Source of the DNA: an uncultured Bacteroides sp.
Lineage (GTDB): Bacteria > Bacteroidota > Bacteroidia > Bacteroidales > Bacteroidaceae
Length of the DNA: 64,000 bases
Direction: 5' to 3'
Assembly: GCF_963666545.1 (NCBI RefSeq)
Contig: NZ_OY762899.1
Coordinates: forward strand, 868,001-932,000
Position numbers and translations under genes: made by a program
Shown: one piece after another, positions 35,891-45,573 of the stretch
Position numbering within the stretch: position 1 is the first letter of the stretch
How the letters are laid out: every line of letters begins with the position of its first letter
The notes under the pieces: model-generated
Seen by the model: only the letters and a program-made list of their open reading frames with translations
Database searches by the model: none
What the model was told of the DNA's origin: nothing

Positions 35891-38800
35891 TCAAAGCTTT
35901 ATACTTATTCCAAACAGAACGGTACGAGGTTTAGGATAATACCCCAAATCGATCCCACTTGACCAATTATCTATTCCATGCCCAATTTCAGGATCCAAGC
36001 CTTTATATGAAGTCAAGGTAAATAGATTTTGCACCGTCGCATACACTCTTAATTGAGTAAGCTGTGACTTAAATAATTTGCTAAAGTCATAACCTAGCGT
36101 CAAGTCATTTAGTCTTAAATAATCTCCATTTTGAATGTTTATGTCAGATATAATGTTGGGGTATGAGGTATTACCCAATCTTGGCCACTTATTAGAAGTG
36201 CCTTCACCATGCCAACGATCGAACGGATCGTGAGCTCCTCCCAGTATTTGATTGCCATAGACACCTGAAGCCGAAAGTCTAAAATCAAAATTTCGATACC
36301 TACTACCCAACGATATGGAAAACGTTCCATCAGGATTAGGATCTCCAATAAATACGCGGTCGTTATCATCAATAACCGCATCATCATTTTGATTTACATA
36401 TATTGGATCTCCCGGGCGTGCATTAGGCATTATTCTTTTGCCCTTAGAATTTACATAATTGTCTATTTCATCTTGATTCTGGAAAATGCCTTCAGTCTTT
36501 ACACCCCAAAAATAACCAATTGGATAACCGACTTGTGCACGGTAGAACTCAGGTGCCTGATCTGAGGGTACTTTAATGGCCCCGTGAATAATTCGTTCAT
36601 TGTTATTAATACGAGTCACCTCATTTCTATTAAATGCATAGTTAACGTTTACATCGTATTCGAAGTCAGCAATATTATCATTCCAAGTCAAACCGATTTC
36701 TATTCCACGATTCCTTACATTACCGCCATTGATATCAGGACTAAGAGCTCCAAACGATGCCAATGTCGGAGCTGCAACCAACCAATCTTTAGTAGTTTTG
36801 TTATAAAAATCAAAATTGACACCGAGCCGAGATCTTAAGAATCTAGCATCGAATCCGATGTTAATTTGCTCCGATGTTTCCCATGTAATATCGGGATTTG
36901 GAATATTGATGGGATAGGATGCAACCGTATATTTATTCTTATCTATTCCCGGATAATAATAACTATATTCTACTCCCGGATAATCACCCGCATTTGCTCC
37001 TCCCACTCTGATTTTTGCCAGATATTGGTATAGTCCTATAGATTGGTTACCATTTTGTCCCCAACTTGCCCTTAGTTTAAAGAAATTGATCACATTATCC
37101 AACGGTTTCATAAAATCCTCACTTGAAACAACCCATCCGGCAGACACTGAGGGGAATGTTCCCCATCTTTTACCGGGCGCAAACGCCGAAGAGCCATCGG
37201 TGCGTGCCAGAACTGTCAACATGTATTTTTCTTTGTAATCGTAAATTATACGTCCGAAATAAGAGAGTATTCCTGTTTTATCCCAAGGAGAACCTCCCAT
37301 GCGTGTAGTTGTAGCATCTATTGATGGTGCATTAGTAAGATACGCATGATCAAAATCCGAGAAAATGGAGTTCGTATTATATCCATAAAGACTTTCGCCC
37401 ATTCCACCACGCTCGGCAGACATGCCGACTAAAAAATCAATATTATGAACATCTTTAAGTTTCAACTTATAATTTAGCGTATTTTCCAGTATCCAACGCT
37501 GTATTCCCAGCGACATATCTTGCGTGATCTCATCTTCTGTTTTCTGGTATTCAGGTGCAAGATTATAGGTAGGAATATATTTTCTACCGGAATTACCTGT
37601 TACACTCATTCCAAAACTGCCACGATAAGTCAAACCTTTTATTGGCTCCACTGTAACATAGCCATTAGCAGTCAAAACATGTGATTTTGCTTCATTGTTG
37701 CTATTATAATCCAGCAAAGCTATTGGATTAGGAGACAACGGAGACAATGCTATAGGACCGTGATAATTACCATTAGCATCGTGCAAAGGCATCAATGGGC
37801 TACCATTCATTGCCATACTTAAATAATTGGTCGTACGCCCACTATCGTTAATGATGCCTGTTCTTCGTCCATAAGTATAGTTAACCGTTTCTCCTATTTT
37901 GATAATATCGCGACCACCTGAAGTAAATACTACCTGATCGGTATTGAGACGGAATGTAAATTTATCATTTGTAGGTACAGCTGGCTTTCCCAGAATTCCT
38001 TCTTCACGAGAAAAAGAGAAACTTGTAAAATAATTAGATTTATCCGTCCCCCCCGAGAGCGACATTGTATGGCTCTGTATCGGAGCATTTTTGTTCGTTA
38101 TTTCATCGAACCAGTTAGTTCCATTCCACTCTCCAGATACAATTTTATCCCAATTAGGCACAAGATTGGGAAAATCATAACTAATGCCATGAGAATTGAA
38201 ATATCCTTCATTTGCCAGAAATGCAGAAGCTCTGGCATCTAAATAATAAGGTTTTTTCAACACGTTTTGTATGCCATAATATCCATCATAAGAAATTCTG
38301 GCCTTACCCGTTTTTCCTCTCTTTGTAGTAATAAGTACCACCCCGTTTGCTGCGCGAGCTCCGTAAATTGCGGAAGAAGCTGCATCCTTAAGCACATCGA
38401 TAGACTCAATATCGGCAGGATTCAATGTAGTAATATCTCCCGGCATGTTATCGATTATGTACAACGGATTAGCATCACCAACAGTACCCATACCTCGAAT
38501 ATAGACTTTAAAGCCAGATCCGGGTTGCCCCGATGTTTTTGTGATCTGAACCCCCGGTGCCAAACTCTGTAAGGCAGATAAAGGGTTAATAGTATGCAAT
38601 TCCTGAAGTTTATTACCGGAAATCTGTAAAGTAGCTCCTGTTACAAGCTTTTTCTTCATGCTTGCATACCCGATAACTACGGTTTCTGTCAGAAGATTAC
38701 TATTCTCTTTTAGTACAACATGTATATTTCTCTCATTAACCCTTATTTTCTGAGTTACACATCCGACATAAGATATTGTAATCTCAGCTCCTAATCTTGC

Positions 38801-39019
38801 CTTAATTACAAACGTCCCATCCAAATCGGTTACAGTCCCGTTTGAAGCTGTCTCACCTATCACAGACGCTCCGATTACAGGTTCGTTGTTAATATCAACA
38901 ACCGTCCCTTTTATTTCAATAATATTAGATTGGTTTTGAGCAGATATATAACCAATCACCACTAGCATGATGCTTAATAATAAAAATCTCAATCTAGATT
39001 TTCTCATTGTATTTTTCAT
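35891..39019 (-). CDS. SusC-like TonB-dependent glycan importer (no STN domain)
   Basis: 1042 residues. After a signal peptide (LLLSIMLVVIGYISAQ) comes a carboxypeptidase-regulatory-like domain (IEIKGTVVDINNEPVIGASV, TDLDGTFVIKARL). The plug (ALQSLAPGVQITKTSGQPGS, PLYIIDNMPGD, ADIESIDVLKDAASSAIYG, RAANGVVLITTKRGKTGKA) and barrel follow, ending TVLFGISIKL. It lacks the STN domain, which agrees with control by the LacI regulator rather than a sigma/anti-sigma pair. It follows GH78 by 91 bases and is tightly followed by SusD. Confidence 0.95.
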   Translation of the reverse strand: MKNTMRKSRLRFLLLSIMLVVIGYISAQNQSNIIEIKGTVVDINNEPVIGASVIGETASNGTVTDLDGTFVIKARLGAEITISYVGCVTQKIRVNERNIHVVLKENSNLLTETVVIGYASMKKKLVTGATLQISGNKLQELHTINPLSALQSLAPGVQITKTSGQPGSGFKVYIRGMGTVGDANPLYIIDNMPGDITTLNPADIESIDVLKDAASSAIYGARAANGVVLITTKRGKTGKARISYDGYYGIQNVLKKPYYLDARASAFLANEGYFNSHGISYDFPNLVPNWDKIVSGEWNGTNWFDEITNKNAPIQSHTMSLSGGTDKSNYFTSFSFSREEGILGKPAVPTNDKFTFRLNTDQVVFTSGGRDIIKIGETVNYTYGRRTGIINDSGRTTNYLSMAMNGSPLMPLHDANGNYHGPIALSPLSPNPIALLDYNSNNEAKSHVLTANGYVTVEPIKGLTYRGSFGMSVTGNSGRKYIPTYNLAPEYQKTEDEITQDMSLGIQRWILENTLNYKLKLKDVHNIDFLVGMSAERGGMGESLYGYNTNSIFSDFDHAYLTNAPSIDATTTRMGGSPWDKTGILSYFGRIIYDYKEKYMLTVLARTDGSSAFAPGKRWGTFPSVSAGWVVSSEDFMKPLDNVINFFKLRASWGQNGNQSIGLYQYLAKIRVGGANAGDYPGVEYSYYYPGIDKNKYTVASYPINIPNPDITWETSEQINIGFDARFLRSRLGVNFDFYNKTTKDWLVAAPTLASFGALSPDINGGNVRNRGIEIGLTWNDNIADFEYDVNVNYAFNRNEVTRINNNERIIHGAIKVPSDQAPEFYRAQVGYPIGYFWGVKTEGIFQNQDEIDNYVNSKGKRIMPNARPGDPIYVNQNDDAVIDDNDRVFIGDPNPDGTFSISLGSRYRNFDFRLSASGVYGNQILGGAHDPFDRWHGEGTSNKWPRLGNTSYPNIISDINIQNGDYLRLNDLTLGYDFSKLFKSQLTQLRVYATVQNLFTLTSYKGLDPEIGHGIDNWSSGIDLGYYPKPRTVLFGISIKL

Positions 39020-39110
39020 TAGTTCATTAAAATATTAGATTAACTTTAATAAAAGCTTCAATTAAATTTTCAGTCAGTTTTTCTCATACCCCCTCCTTTC
39101 TATCAATCAT

Positions 39111-41732
39111 TTATTTTTTAAATACAAATTCATAATAACCACTTCCAACTTCGACTACTTTATCAGTATAGATTGTTGCTGTCACATTTGCAGGAATAGT
39201 AACCAATAGTTTTATTTTATCACCATTTCTTTTCCATTCAGATTTGATCAATCCTTTAACCGATTTATATTCACCTTTCACCCACGAAAGATCTCTCACA
39301 TAATCGGGTTTTATAATTATCTTCTCAAATCCTCTGTTCTTATCATCATAATTAATGCCAGCCAACGTGTTCAGCATCCATGCGCTTATGTCCCCCAGAA
39401 ACACATGGTTGACCGATGCATCGCGAAATTCCGGTGATAAAACCCAAGTTTCAGCCAATGTTGTAAATCCAAGTTTTATCCAATTACCCCATGAAGGTGC
39501 GGTTTCCTGTGTAGCCATTTTGTAAGCCGTTTCAGCATATCCGTATTTCGATAGCATTCTGGGAACATATTTACTACCTAAAACACCAAAGTCGAGATGA
39601 TAATTATTTTCTACTATTTTTCGATTCAGATGTTCAGCAACCCTTGCCTCATATTCTTTCGGCACAAGTTCTAACGCAAGAGCTATAGCCAAAGCTGTTT
39701 GTGAGCCATTTGCATACGAGCAAGACGATCTATTGAAATATTTTTTGTTTATTAAATCTTTCAATTCTTCGGCTTTCCGCTTATACACCTCGCTCGGGTG
39801 CCCCGTAACTTCAGCAAAGCGAGACATCAACACATTATCCCAATAATAGAAACAAGTTGTGGTATAGTCCGTTGGCGTTTGTGTATTGTAGTATACCCAG
39901 TCACCAATTCCATAAGTGACTGTACCGTCTTCATTTTCTCTATTCTTCAGATACTTAAGATATTTCTCACAAGTATGATATACTTTATGTATCGTTTTTG
40001 CATCTCCGTAATATCTCTCCAACGCATCAGGAATAATAAACAAAGCCGCATCCCATACCGGACCAATCCAGTCATCATACCCCCAACCAGAGCTTGGGAT
40101 TATCCCGGAAATATTTCCCTCTTGTTTTTGATTGTCTATAAAATCGTCCATCCATTTTTCATAAAATTTAATTCCATCAAAATTTAATAAAGCAAAGTCT
40201 ATCATAATATGTCCATCGGCTGTCCACCCGTTCTTTTCCCGCTGTGGACAATCAGTAGGTATACTATAAAGATTAGACAAGTAAGATTGAATAGTAGCTT
40301 TCCATATTTTATTTAGCAAATCATTCGAGCAACTAAAGTTTCCGACTTTTTCAAGATCAGTATGCATAAAGAGCGCTGAGATATCTTCCTTCTTTAGTTC
40401 AATCGGACGATCAGCCTTAACCTCCACATAGCGAAATCCATGATAAGTAAACTCCGGCGTGAATGATTCTTCTCCTTCACCTTTCATAAAATAAGTATCC
40501 GTCTGGAATTCAACATCTTTCATGGGTTTATAATAAATATCCAAGTTTCTCATTTCTATACGTCCATTCTCTTTGAGTAATTCTCCATGAGTCAGAGTCA
40601 CTTTTGTGCCTCTTTCTCCTTTCAATTTGATGTTACACACACCTGTCAGATTCACTCCCATATCAAAAACAAAAACAGTATCGCCAAAAGCTCGCATAGA
40701 AACAGCCGGATACTCTTTTGTAATTCTTATTGGCGGCATTGTTTGTGATACTAATTGTTGCGAAGGAGCTTGTGCCAACACAGCATGATCCCATTTCGTA
40801 TCATCAAATTGAGATTTATTCCAATTGGGAATTTCTTTCCGTGCATCATATATTTCCCCGCTATATATGTTATTATATATATGTGGTCCAATCGAGGTCT
40901 TCCATGTACCATCGGTAGATACTATTGATGTTGTCCCATCTGCATATTTTACATAAATTTCCATTATCATCTTTGCCCTGTCGCGCCATCCTGCCTTTTC
41001 GAAATCCCACGTAGCCACAGGTGCATCCTCGTTGTAAAAACCATTACCTAAAACAGTAGCAACAACATTTTCTCCCTTTTGAAGCAAGTTAGTCACATCA
41101 ATAGTGGTATATAGATTTCGTTTATCGTAATGAGTATATCCTGGATCAAGTTTTTCTTTATTAGGCACTACCCCATTGACATACAATTTATAATAAGCAG
41201 CAGCACTGATAGTTACTTTGGCCGATAAAATATCCTTCTTTATATTAAATGATTTCCTAAACATTGGAGCCGCGCCAAATGCCTTATCATTTTTATCCGT
41301 TATCCATTTAGCAGACCAGTCCGACATCTGTATTTTAGCCATTTCAAAGCTGTCTATAGCGGAAGCCCGTGACTTCCCTCTCTCATCCCAAGAAATTATC
41401 CTCCAATAATATTTTGAATGACTTTGCAATTTTTGTTTTCCCCCATATTCACTCTTAGTTGTATTACCGGATATCTTACCGGAAGACCAGAAAAATTCAT
41501 TCTGTTCCATTGCTTTCTTAGAAAGAGCTATATCCAATTTATAGGCCGTTTGTCTTGGGACTCTATCGCCCCCCAACTCATATGTCCATGTGAATCTTGG
41601 ATTTTGAGCATCAAGATTAATTGGTGATTTCAGATATTCGCAACGCATATCAGAAGTCAATGCAGGTTTATTCGTCATACACGACGTGAAAATAAAAATA
41701 CACACAGTCGCCACTTTTACTAAGTTTTTCAT
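39111..41732 (-). CDS. GH78 family alpha-L-rhamnosidase, exported
   Basis: 873 residues with a lipoprotein-like signal (VATVCIFIFTSC). The rhamnosidase modules run in order: an N-terminal fibronectin-like part (NPRFTWTYELGGD; YKLDIALSK), a beta-sandwich (APMFRKSFNIKKD; AAYYKLYVNG; NLYTTIDVTNLLQKGEN), and the (alpha/alpha)6 barrel. The barrel carries the signature DCPQREKNGWTADGHIM (D494-M510), in which acidic residues form the active site of this family, then a C-terminal sandwich. It removes terminal alpha-L-rhamnose. It is the first gene of the long operon, with a LacI-type operator 16 bases before its ATG. Confidence 0.93.
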   Translation of the reverse strand: MKNLVKVATVCIFIFTSCMTNKPALTSDMRCEYLKSPINLDAQNPRFTWTYELGGDRVPRQTAYKLDIALSKKAMEQNEFFWSSGKISGNTTKSEYGGKQKLQSHSKYYWRIISWDERGKSRASAIDSFEMAKIQMSDWSAKWITDKNDKAFGAAPMFRKSFNIKKDILSAKVTISAAAYYKLYVNGVVPNKEKLDPGYTHYDKRNLYTTIDVTNLLQKGENVVATVLGNGFYNEDAPVATWDFEKAGWRDRAKMIMEIYVKYADGTTSIVSTDGTWKTSIGPHIYNNIYSGEIYDARKEIPNWNKSQFDDTKWDHAVLAQAPSQQLVSQTMPPIRITKEYPAVSMRAFGDTVFVFDMGVNLTGVCNIKLKGERGTKVTLTHGELLKENGRIEMRNLDIYYKPMKDVEFQTDTYFMKGEGEESFTPEFTYHGFRYVEVKADRPIELKKEDISALFMHTDLEKVGNFSCSNDLLNKIWKATIQSYLSNLYSIPTDCPQREKNGWTADGHIMIDFALLNFDGIKFYEKWMDDFIDNQKQEGNISGIIPSSGWGYDDWIGPVWDAALFIIPDALERYYGDAKTIHKVYHTCEKYLKYLKNRENEDGTVTYGIGDWVYYNTQTPTDYTTTCFYYWDNVLMSRFAEVTGHPSEVYKRKAEELKDLINKKYFNRSSCSYANGSQTALAIALALELVPKEYEARVAEHLNRKIVENNYHLDFGVLGSKYVPRMLSKYGYAETAYKMATQETAPSWGNWIKLGFTTLAETWVLSPEFRDASVNHVFLGDISAWMLNTLAGINYDDKNRGFEKIIIKPDYVRDLSWVKGEYKSVKGLIKSEWKRNGDKIKLLVTIPANVTATIYTDKVVEVGSGYYEFVFKK

Positions 41733-41748
41733 AACTCCTCTTATTTAA

Positions 41749-41762
41749 CTTAAACGGTTAAG
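41749..41762 (-). promoter_or_regulatory. Candidate LacI-family operator upstream of GH78
   Basis: CTTAAACGGTTAAG is a pseudo-palindrome around a central CG (outer five bases on each side pair exactly). It matches the site before the LacI gene and lies 16 bases upstream of the GH78 ATG. A weak -7-like CAATTTTG (minus strand, 41770-41763) is immediately adjacent, so bound repressor would block transcription. Confidence 0.6.
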
Positions 41763-41843
41763 CAAAATTGATTTAAAACATTAAGACTAGACTTCATTTA
41801 GAAAAATCATGTTACAATGGATAAAGACTAATTAAAAAAAAGA

Positions 41844-42875
41844 TTAACTGTGAAATTCTAAAGAACAAGAAAGAACCATTTTTTTAGGATCAACTTTCTG
41901 CTTCTTAAACTTTTTACTCTTCTTATTTTGTATTACACAATCAATTTGTTCCACTAAAAGGCTAACAGCATTTCGACCAATATCTTCAATAGGCATTCTT
42001 GCCACATTCATTTTGGGGGCCAATATTTTGAAAACAGGTACCCCATGTATGCTTGCCATCTCAAAGTTTGGTTTAATTCCCTTATCATTAAAATACTGGA
42101 AAGCCTCTAAAGCCAAAATATGAGTGGCAAAAAAGAAACCATCCACATCAGGCACAGTAGAAAAAATATCATCCAGCACTTTATATATATTTTTTTCATA
42201 ACCAACAAAGTTTACCTCTCCGTATAAATGAGGATTAATAGCTATTCCCGATTCGCGTTGAGCATCTTCAAAACCTTCTCTCCGTTGATTCATTGTTGTT
42301 AAATGAGGATTCGTTGTTAATATGGCTATTTTTCTACATCCTTTATTAATCAAATGTTTGGTTAGCATATAACTACTATCTCTGTTATTTATAATAATAT
42401 AACTGGCCTCAAGCTCCGGAAAATAACGGTCTATAGTTACCAATGGATAAGATTCATCAATTAATCTTTGTATCTCGATTTTCGAACGTTTTATCGGTGC
42501 CATTATAATGCCATCCACACCTTTAGCTTTAAATAATCGTATAATCTCCTCTTCTCTGTCAATATCCGATTCCGAACTACTTATCATTAACGAGTAACCT
42601 CTGCTACGGGCAGTCGTTTCTATTTCTCGAGCTACTTCAGAATAAAAGCTATCGGATATGGAAGGCAGTATTAAGCCAATCGTATTTGTTTCTCCGGTAT
42701 TAAGACTCCTGGCAATCAGATTAGGCTGGTAATTAAGCTCCAAAGCATAGTCAATAACTTTTTTTGCCGTAGCTTCACTAATTCCTTTCTGCTCTGCCTG
42801 ACCGGACAATACCCAAGAGACTGTCGTTTTAGACAGCTTCAGTTCCTGTGCTATATCTTTTAAAGATGGACGCAT
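41844..42875 (-). CDS. LacI-family transcriptional regulator
   Basis: 343 residues. The N-terminal helix-turn-helix and hinge are clear: LKDIAQELKLSKTTVSWVLS, and NYQPNLIARSLNTGETNTIG. The periplasmic-binding-protein-like sensor follows (LILPSISDSFYSEVAREIET, GVDGIIMAPIKRSK, YPLVTIDRYFPE, NKGCRKIAILTTNPHLTTMN, EMASIHGVPVFK, MNVARMPIEDIGRNAVSLLV). It should bind a sugar or sugar phosphate and regulate the flanking glycan genes. Candidate operators lie before GH78, before its own ATG, and in the EEP/GH105 intergenic region. LacI regulators are less usual than HTCS or sigma/FecR control in Bacteroides PULs. Confidence 0.94.
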   Translation of the reverse strand: MRPSLKDIAQELKLSKTTVSWVLSGQAEQKGISEATAKKVIDYALELNYQPNLIARSLNTGETNTIGLILPSISDSFYSEVAREIETTARSRGYSLMISSSESDIDREEEIIRLFKAKGVDGIIMAPIKRSKIEIQRLIDESYPLVTIDRYFPELEASYIIINNRDSSYMLTKHLINKGCRKIAILTTNPHLTTMNQRREGFEDAQRESGIAINPHLYGEVNFVGYEKNIYKVLDDIFSTVPDVDGFFFATHILALEAFQYFNDKGIKPNFEMASIHGVPVFKILAPKMNVARMPIEDIGRNAVSLLVEQIDCVIQNKKSKKFKKQKVDPKKMVLSCSLEFHS

Positions 42876-42884
42876 ATAAATGAA

Positions 42885-42898
42885 TTTAACCGTTTAAG
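42885..42898 (-). promoter_or_regulatory. Candidate LacI-family operator before the LacI gene
   Basis: TTTAACCGTTTAAG on the plus strand is essentially the reverse complement of the GH78-upstream site (TTAACCGTTTAA core identical). It is centred on a CG and lies 10 bases before the LacI ATG at 42875, where binding would give autoregulation. Confidence 0.6.
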
Positions 42899-42934
42899 TT
42901 ACAATAGTAAAAAAATATATTATAAAAACAGAGT

Positions 42935-43990
42935 CTATTTCACTACAAAAGTAATGAATACTCCTTTATGATCCGTAGGCCAATGATCATCATTCGATGA
43001 TATAAAGGAATCATTCGACTTCTCATTTATCCTCTCAGACTTGATAATCGTCCCTGAAGGTCCTGCAATTTTAGCACTTTTTACCTTTAATCCATTCCGG
43101 GAGTAATAGTAAATAAAATCAATTCTTTCACGTTCATCCGCATCAGCCGCCCATGTTAGTTGGCTGATATCTGCACTCTTATTATCTGCAGGAAAAGTAA
43201 ATCCAGGATAATTAACCGCATCAGGGTACTTTTCACGATAAGCATCTTTAAATCCATGGTTATATAGCAACTTAGATACATCCCAATCAACAACACATCC
43301 TCTATGATCCCGGATGTTTTTTGTATTCTCCTGCCAGTCTAAATGAGATGGCTCGTTCAAATCGCCGGCAAAGAAAACCAAGGCGCCCTTCTCAATTTCC
43401 TTTTTTGCATCAGCAATAAAAGCTTGGGTAGATTCAATTCTGCCGGATTTTCGATTTGACGATAATATCTGATCGACATCCACAATCGGAGAAGATAATT
43501 TCTCCCAATTAGCACTACCATCATTATAGCCACGCGGAAAATAGCAAGCATAATAACGATATTCACTATGAAAGGGATATACCGCAACACGATTTCCAAA
43601 AACATTCAGAACAGCCTTGAACATCCACTTGTTCACTCTTTCTTTTTCAATTATAGGATATTTAGATATGACAGCCCGGCCATCAATTTGTGCGCTATAG
43701 TAATGCATACCTTTCTCCGAAAGCCGTTCTGTTAATCGGGGTATTATGGGATTTTCTTCTTTACCTTTGTATAGTTCACAAAATGTAGCAATATCAGGCT
43801 TAATATATGCTATTTGCTCTATCAGATATTGAGAGGCGTTTTCTACTTTAGTGCACTCTACCCAAAGATTTAACTGAAGTACAGTCAACTCTATGCCACT
43901 ACATTTCGTACATTTTTCAGTAGAATGCAAATCAGATATAGGCATTAGCAACATGGCCACAACAAATAATAAAAAGAATCTATTACACAT
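42935..43990 (-). CDS. Exported endonuclease/exonuclease/phosphatase (EEP) family enzyme
   Basis: 351 residues with a signal peptide (FLLFVVAMLLMPISDLHS). EEP-fold motifs appear in order: LQLNLWVE, TFCELYK (metal-binding Glu), a His in YPFHSEYRYYACY, AGDLNEPSHLDW, RIDFIYY, and HWPTDHKGVFI at the end. The catalytic set looks complete. EEP proteins are metal-dependent phosphoesterases cutting phosphodiesters or monoesters in nucleic acids, sugars or lipids. Placed upstream of LacI (59-base gap) and divergent to GH105, with a LacI-like half site before it, it is more likely a phosphodiesterase acting on a substituted glycan than a DNase. That role is inference. Confidence 0.82.
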   Translation of the reverse strand: MCNRFFLLFVVAMLLMPISDLHSTEKCTKCSGIELTVLQLNLWVECTKVENASQYLIEQIAYIKPDIATFCELYKGKEENPIIPRLTERLSEKGMHYYSAQIDGRAVISKYPIIEKERVNKWMFKAVLNVFGNRVAVYPFHSEYRYYACYFPRGYNDGSANWEKLSSPIVDVDQILSSNRKSGRIESTQAFIADAKKEIEKGALVFFAGDLNEPSHLDWQENTKNIRDHRGCVVDWDVSKLLYNHGFKDAYREKYPDAVNYPGFTFPADNKSADISQLTWAADADERERIDFIYYYSRNGLKVKSAKIAGPSGTIIKSERINEKSNDSFISSNDDHWPTDHKGVFITFVVK

Positions 43991-44323
43991 AGAAATATAG
44001 GTTAAACAATTGCCTACTTACCGTTTAAATTTCATCTAAAATTAGAATAAGACTGGATTAAAAGCTTAATTATTGGTCATTATTCAATAGAAAACGATTA
44101 CTTAACCGATAAAGTAGACTGCAAATATATAATAGATAATATAATAAGCAATAATTATTATATTAAAAAAATATAAAACAAGTAAAATTGCAAAAAATAT
44201 AAAATGATAGATGGTGGTAGATATTGGATAACAGATTCTATACATTTTATGTCAAATAGTGGACATCAGGCTCCTACTTGTTCCATATTTTTAAACCGTG
44301 AAAAACAAAAAATATAGTTGACC
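43991..44323. promoter_or_regulatory. Divergent control region between EEP and GH105
   Basis: 333 AT-rich bases separate two divergent genes. Three partial matches to the LacI-type operator occur: CTTACCGTTTAA (44017-44028), CTTAACCGATAAAG (44101-44114, preceded by AAAACGATTA at 44091) and TTAAACCGTGAAAA (44291-44304, 19 bases before the GH105 ATG). No exact TAnnTTTG promoter is present; TACATTTT at 44241-44248 is one base off. Confidence 0.45.
44101..44114. promoter_or_regulatory. Weak LacI-type operator candidate
   Basis: CTTAACCGATAAAG keeps the left half and central CG of the sites at 41749 and 42885 and differs in two core positions on the right. It is about 110 bases upstream of the EEP start. 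Confidence 0.35.
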
Positions 44324-45514
44324 ATGAGAAAAACATTATTTTCTTTAGCTATTCTTGCTACACTTCCTTATATAAATGCTAGCAACGAGTTATCTATCGT
44401 TGAAAAGGTTGCAAATTATATTCTGAGAGATCATAACCATCAGTTGGAGATCAGAGAAGATGGAACATGCAAGATTTCAAGCTATTACCAGGAGTGGAGG
44501 TATGTGAACGGTGTTCTTAACCTTTCGATGATGGATTTATACCGAATTACCGGAAATGACAAGTATCGTGACTTCGCGAGAGATAATTTGGCTTTCTTCT
44601 TTAATAAGAACAATCAAAACCTAATGAGAAAAGACTATGAAAAAGGCATAAAAAACACAGGATACTATCGATTCTTTAGTATGAAAAGTTTAGATGATTG
44701 CGGAGCAATGGGGGCTGCGTTAGTAGAACTGAGCAAGTTTTATCCCTATAAGGAGTATACCGCTTATCTAAAAAAAATAGCAGATTACATCCTTCATAAA
44801 GAAAAGAGATTACCCGACGGTACCCTTTGTCGAGGAAACGATGACAATTTAACCGTATGGTTGGATGATCTCTATATGAGTTTATCCTTCTTAACTCATT
44901 ATGGAACTGCATATCAAGATACAGAATGCTTTGATTGCGCTGCGCAGCAGGTCATTCAATTCGATAGTCTGCTTTCAGACAAAACTTCGGGACTATATTA
45001 TCATTGCTATTACCATAAAACGCATGAACAAGGAGTCGCCCATTGGGGAAGGGCAAATGGATGGGGATTGTATGCTCAAACATTGTTGTTAAGTACAATC
45101 CCTGAAAATCATCCGCTGCGTGGTAGATTGCTGCAAATCTTCAGGCGAGCCGTAAGAAGTATTTCACGTTTCCAGGACAAAAATGGGATGTGGCATCAAT
45201 TACTCGACAAGGAGGATTCTTATCAAGAAACGTCTTGTACGGCCATGTTTACTTACTGCATTGCTCATGGTATAAATAAAGGATGGTTGGAGCAGGAATA
45301 TTTATCAGTAGTAAAGCGAGCATGGAATGGTATTACTTCTTCTTATATAACGGAAAAAGGAGAATTAAAAAATGTGTGCGTAGGAACAGGAATCTCCTAT
45401 GATCTTCCTTTTTATTATGAAAGACCGACGCCACTAAATGATGCACACGGACTTGGCCCATTCATACAGGCCGGCATCGAGGTCTATAAACTATCAGAGA
45501 AACAGGGCAATTAG
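44324..45514 (+). CDS. GH105/GH88-type unsaturated uronyl hydrolase, exported
   Basis: 396 residues from the ATG at 44324. An upstream TTG at 44318 is in frame, but the ATG gives a better signal peptide (MRKTLFSLAILATLPYINAS). The (alpha/alpha)6 barrel shows GH105 features: VNGVLNLSMMDLYRITGNDK, LPDGTLCRGN, WLDDLYMSLSFL (Asp181/182, one being the catalytic Asp of the YteR-type motif), VAHWGRANGWGLYAQ, KNGMWHQLLDKEDSYQETSC. These enzymes hydrate and remove the 4,5-unsaturated uronate left by polysaccharide lyases, classically from rhamnogalacturonan. No lyase gene is in the window, so the substrate must come from another locus, or this member acts on an unmodified uronic acid. Confidence 0.85.
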   Translation: MRKTLFSLAILATLPYINASNELSIVEKVANYILRDHNHQLEIREDGTCKISSYYQEWRYVNGVLNLSMMDLYRITGNDKYRDFARDNLAFFFNKNNQNLMRKDYEKGIKNTGYYRFFSMKSLDDCGAMGAALVELSKFYPYKEYTAYLKKIADYILHKEKRLPDGTLCRGNDDNLTVWLDDLYMSLSFLTHYGTAYQDTECFDCAAQQVIQFDSLLSDKTSGLYYHCYYHKTHEQGVAHWGRANGWGLYAQTLLLSTIPENHPLRGRLLQIFRRAVRSISRFQDKNGMWHQLLDKEDSYQETSCTAMFTYCIAHGINKGWLEQEYLSVVKRAWNGITSSYITEKGELKNVCVGTGISYDLPFYYERPTPLNDAHGLGPFIQAGIEVYKLSEKQGN

Positions 45515-45573
45515 AACGGACAATTGTATCTAATGATATAGCCTTATATATAAATCGTTAATCAATCGTATTT

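Noticed and set aside
44318-44323. TTG start two codons before the GH105 ATG
   Set aside because: The ATG at 44324 gives a normal signal peptide; there is no reason to invoke a rare start codon.
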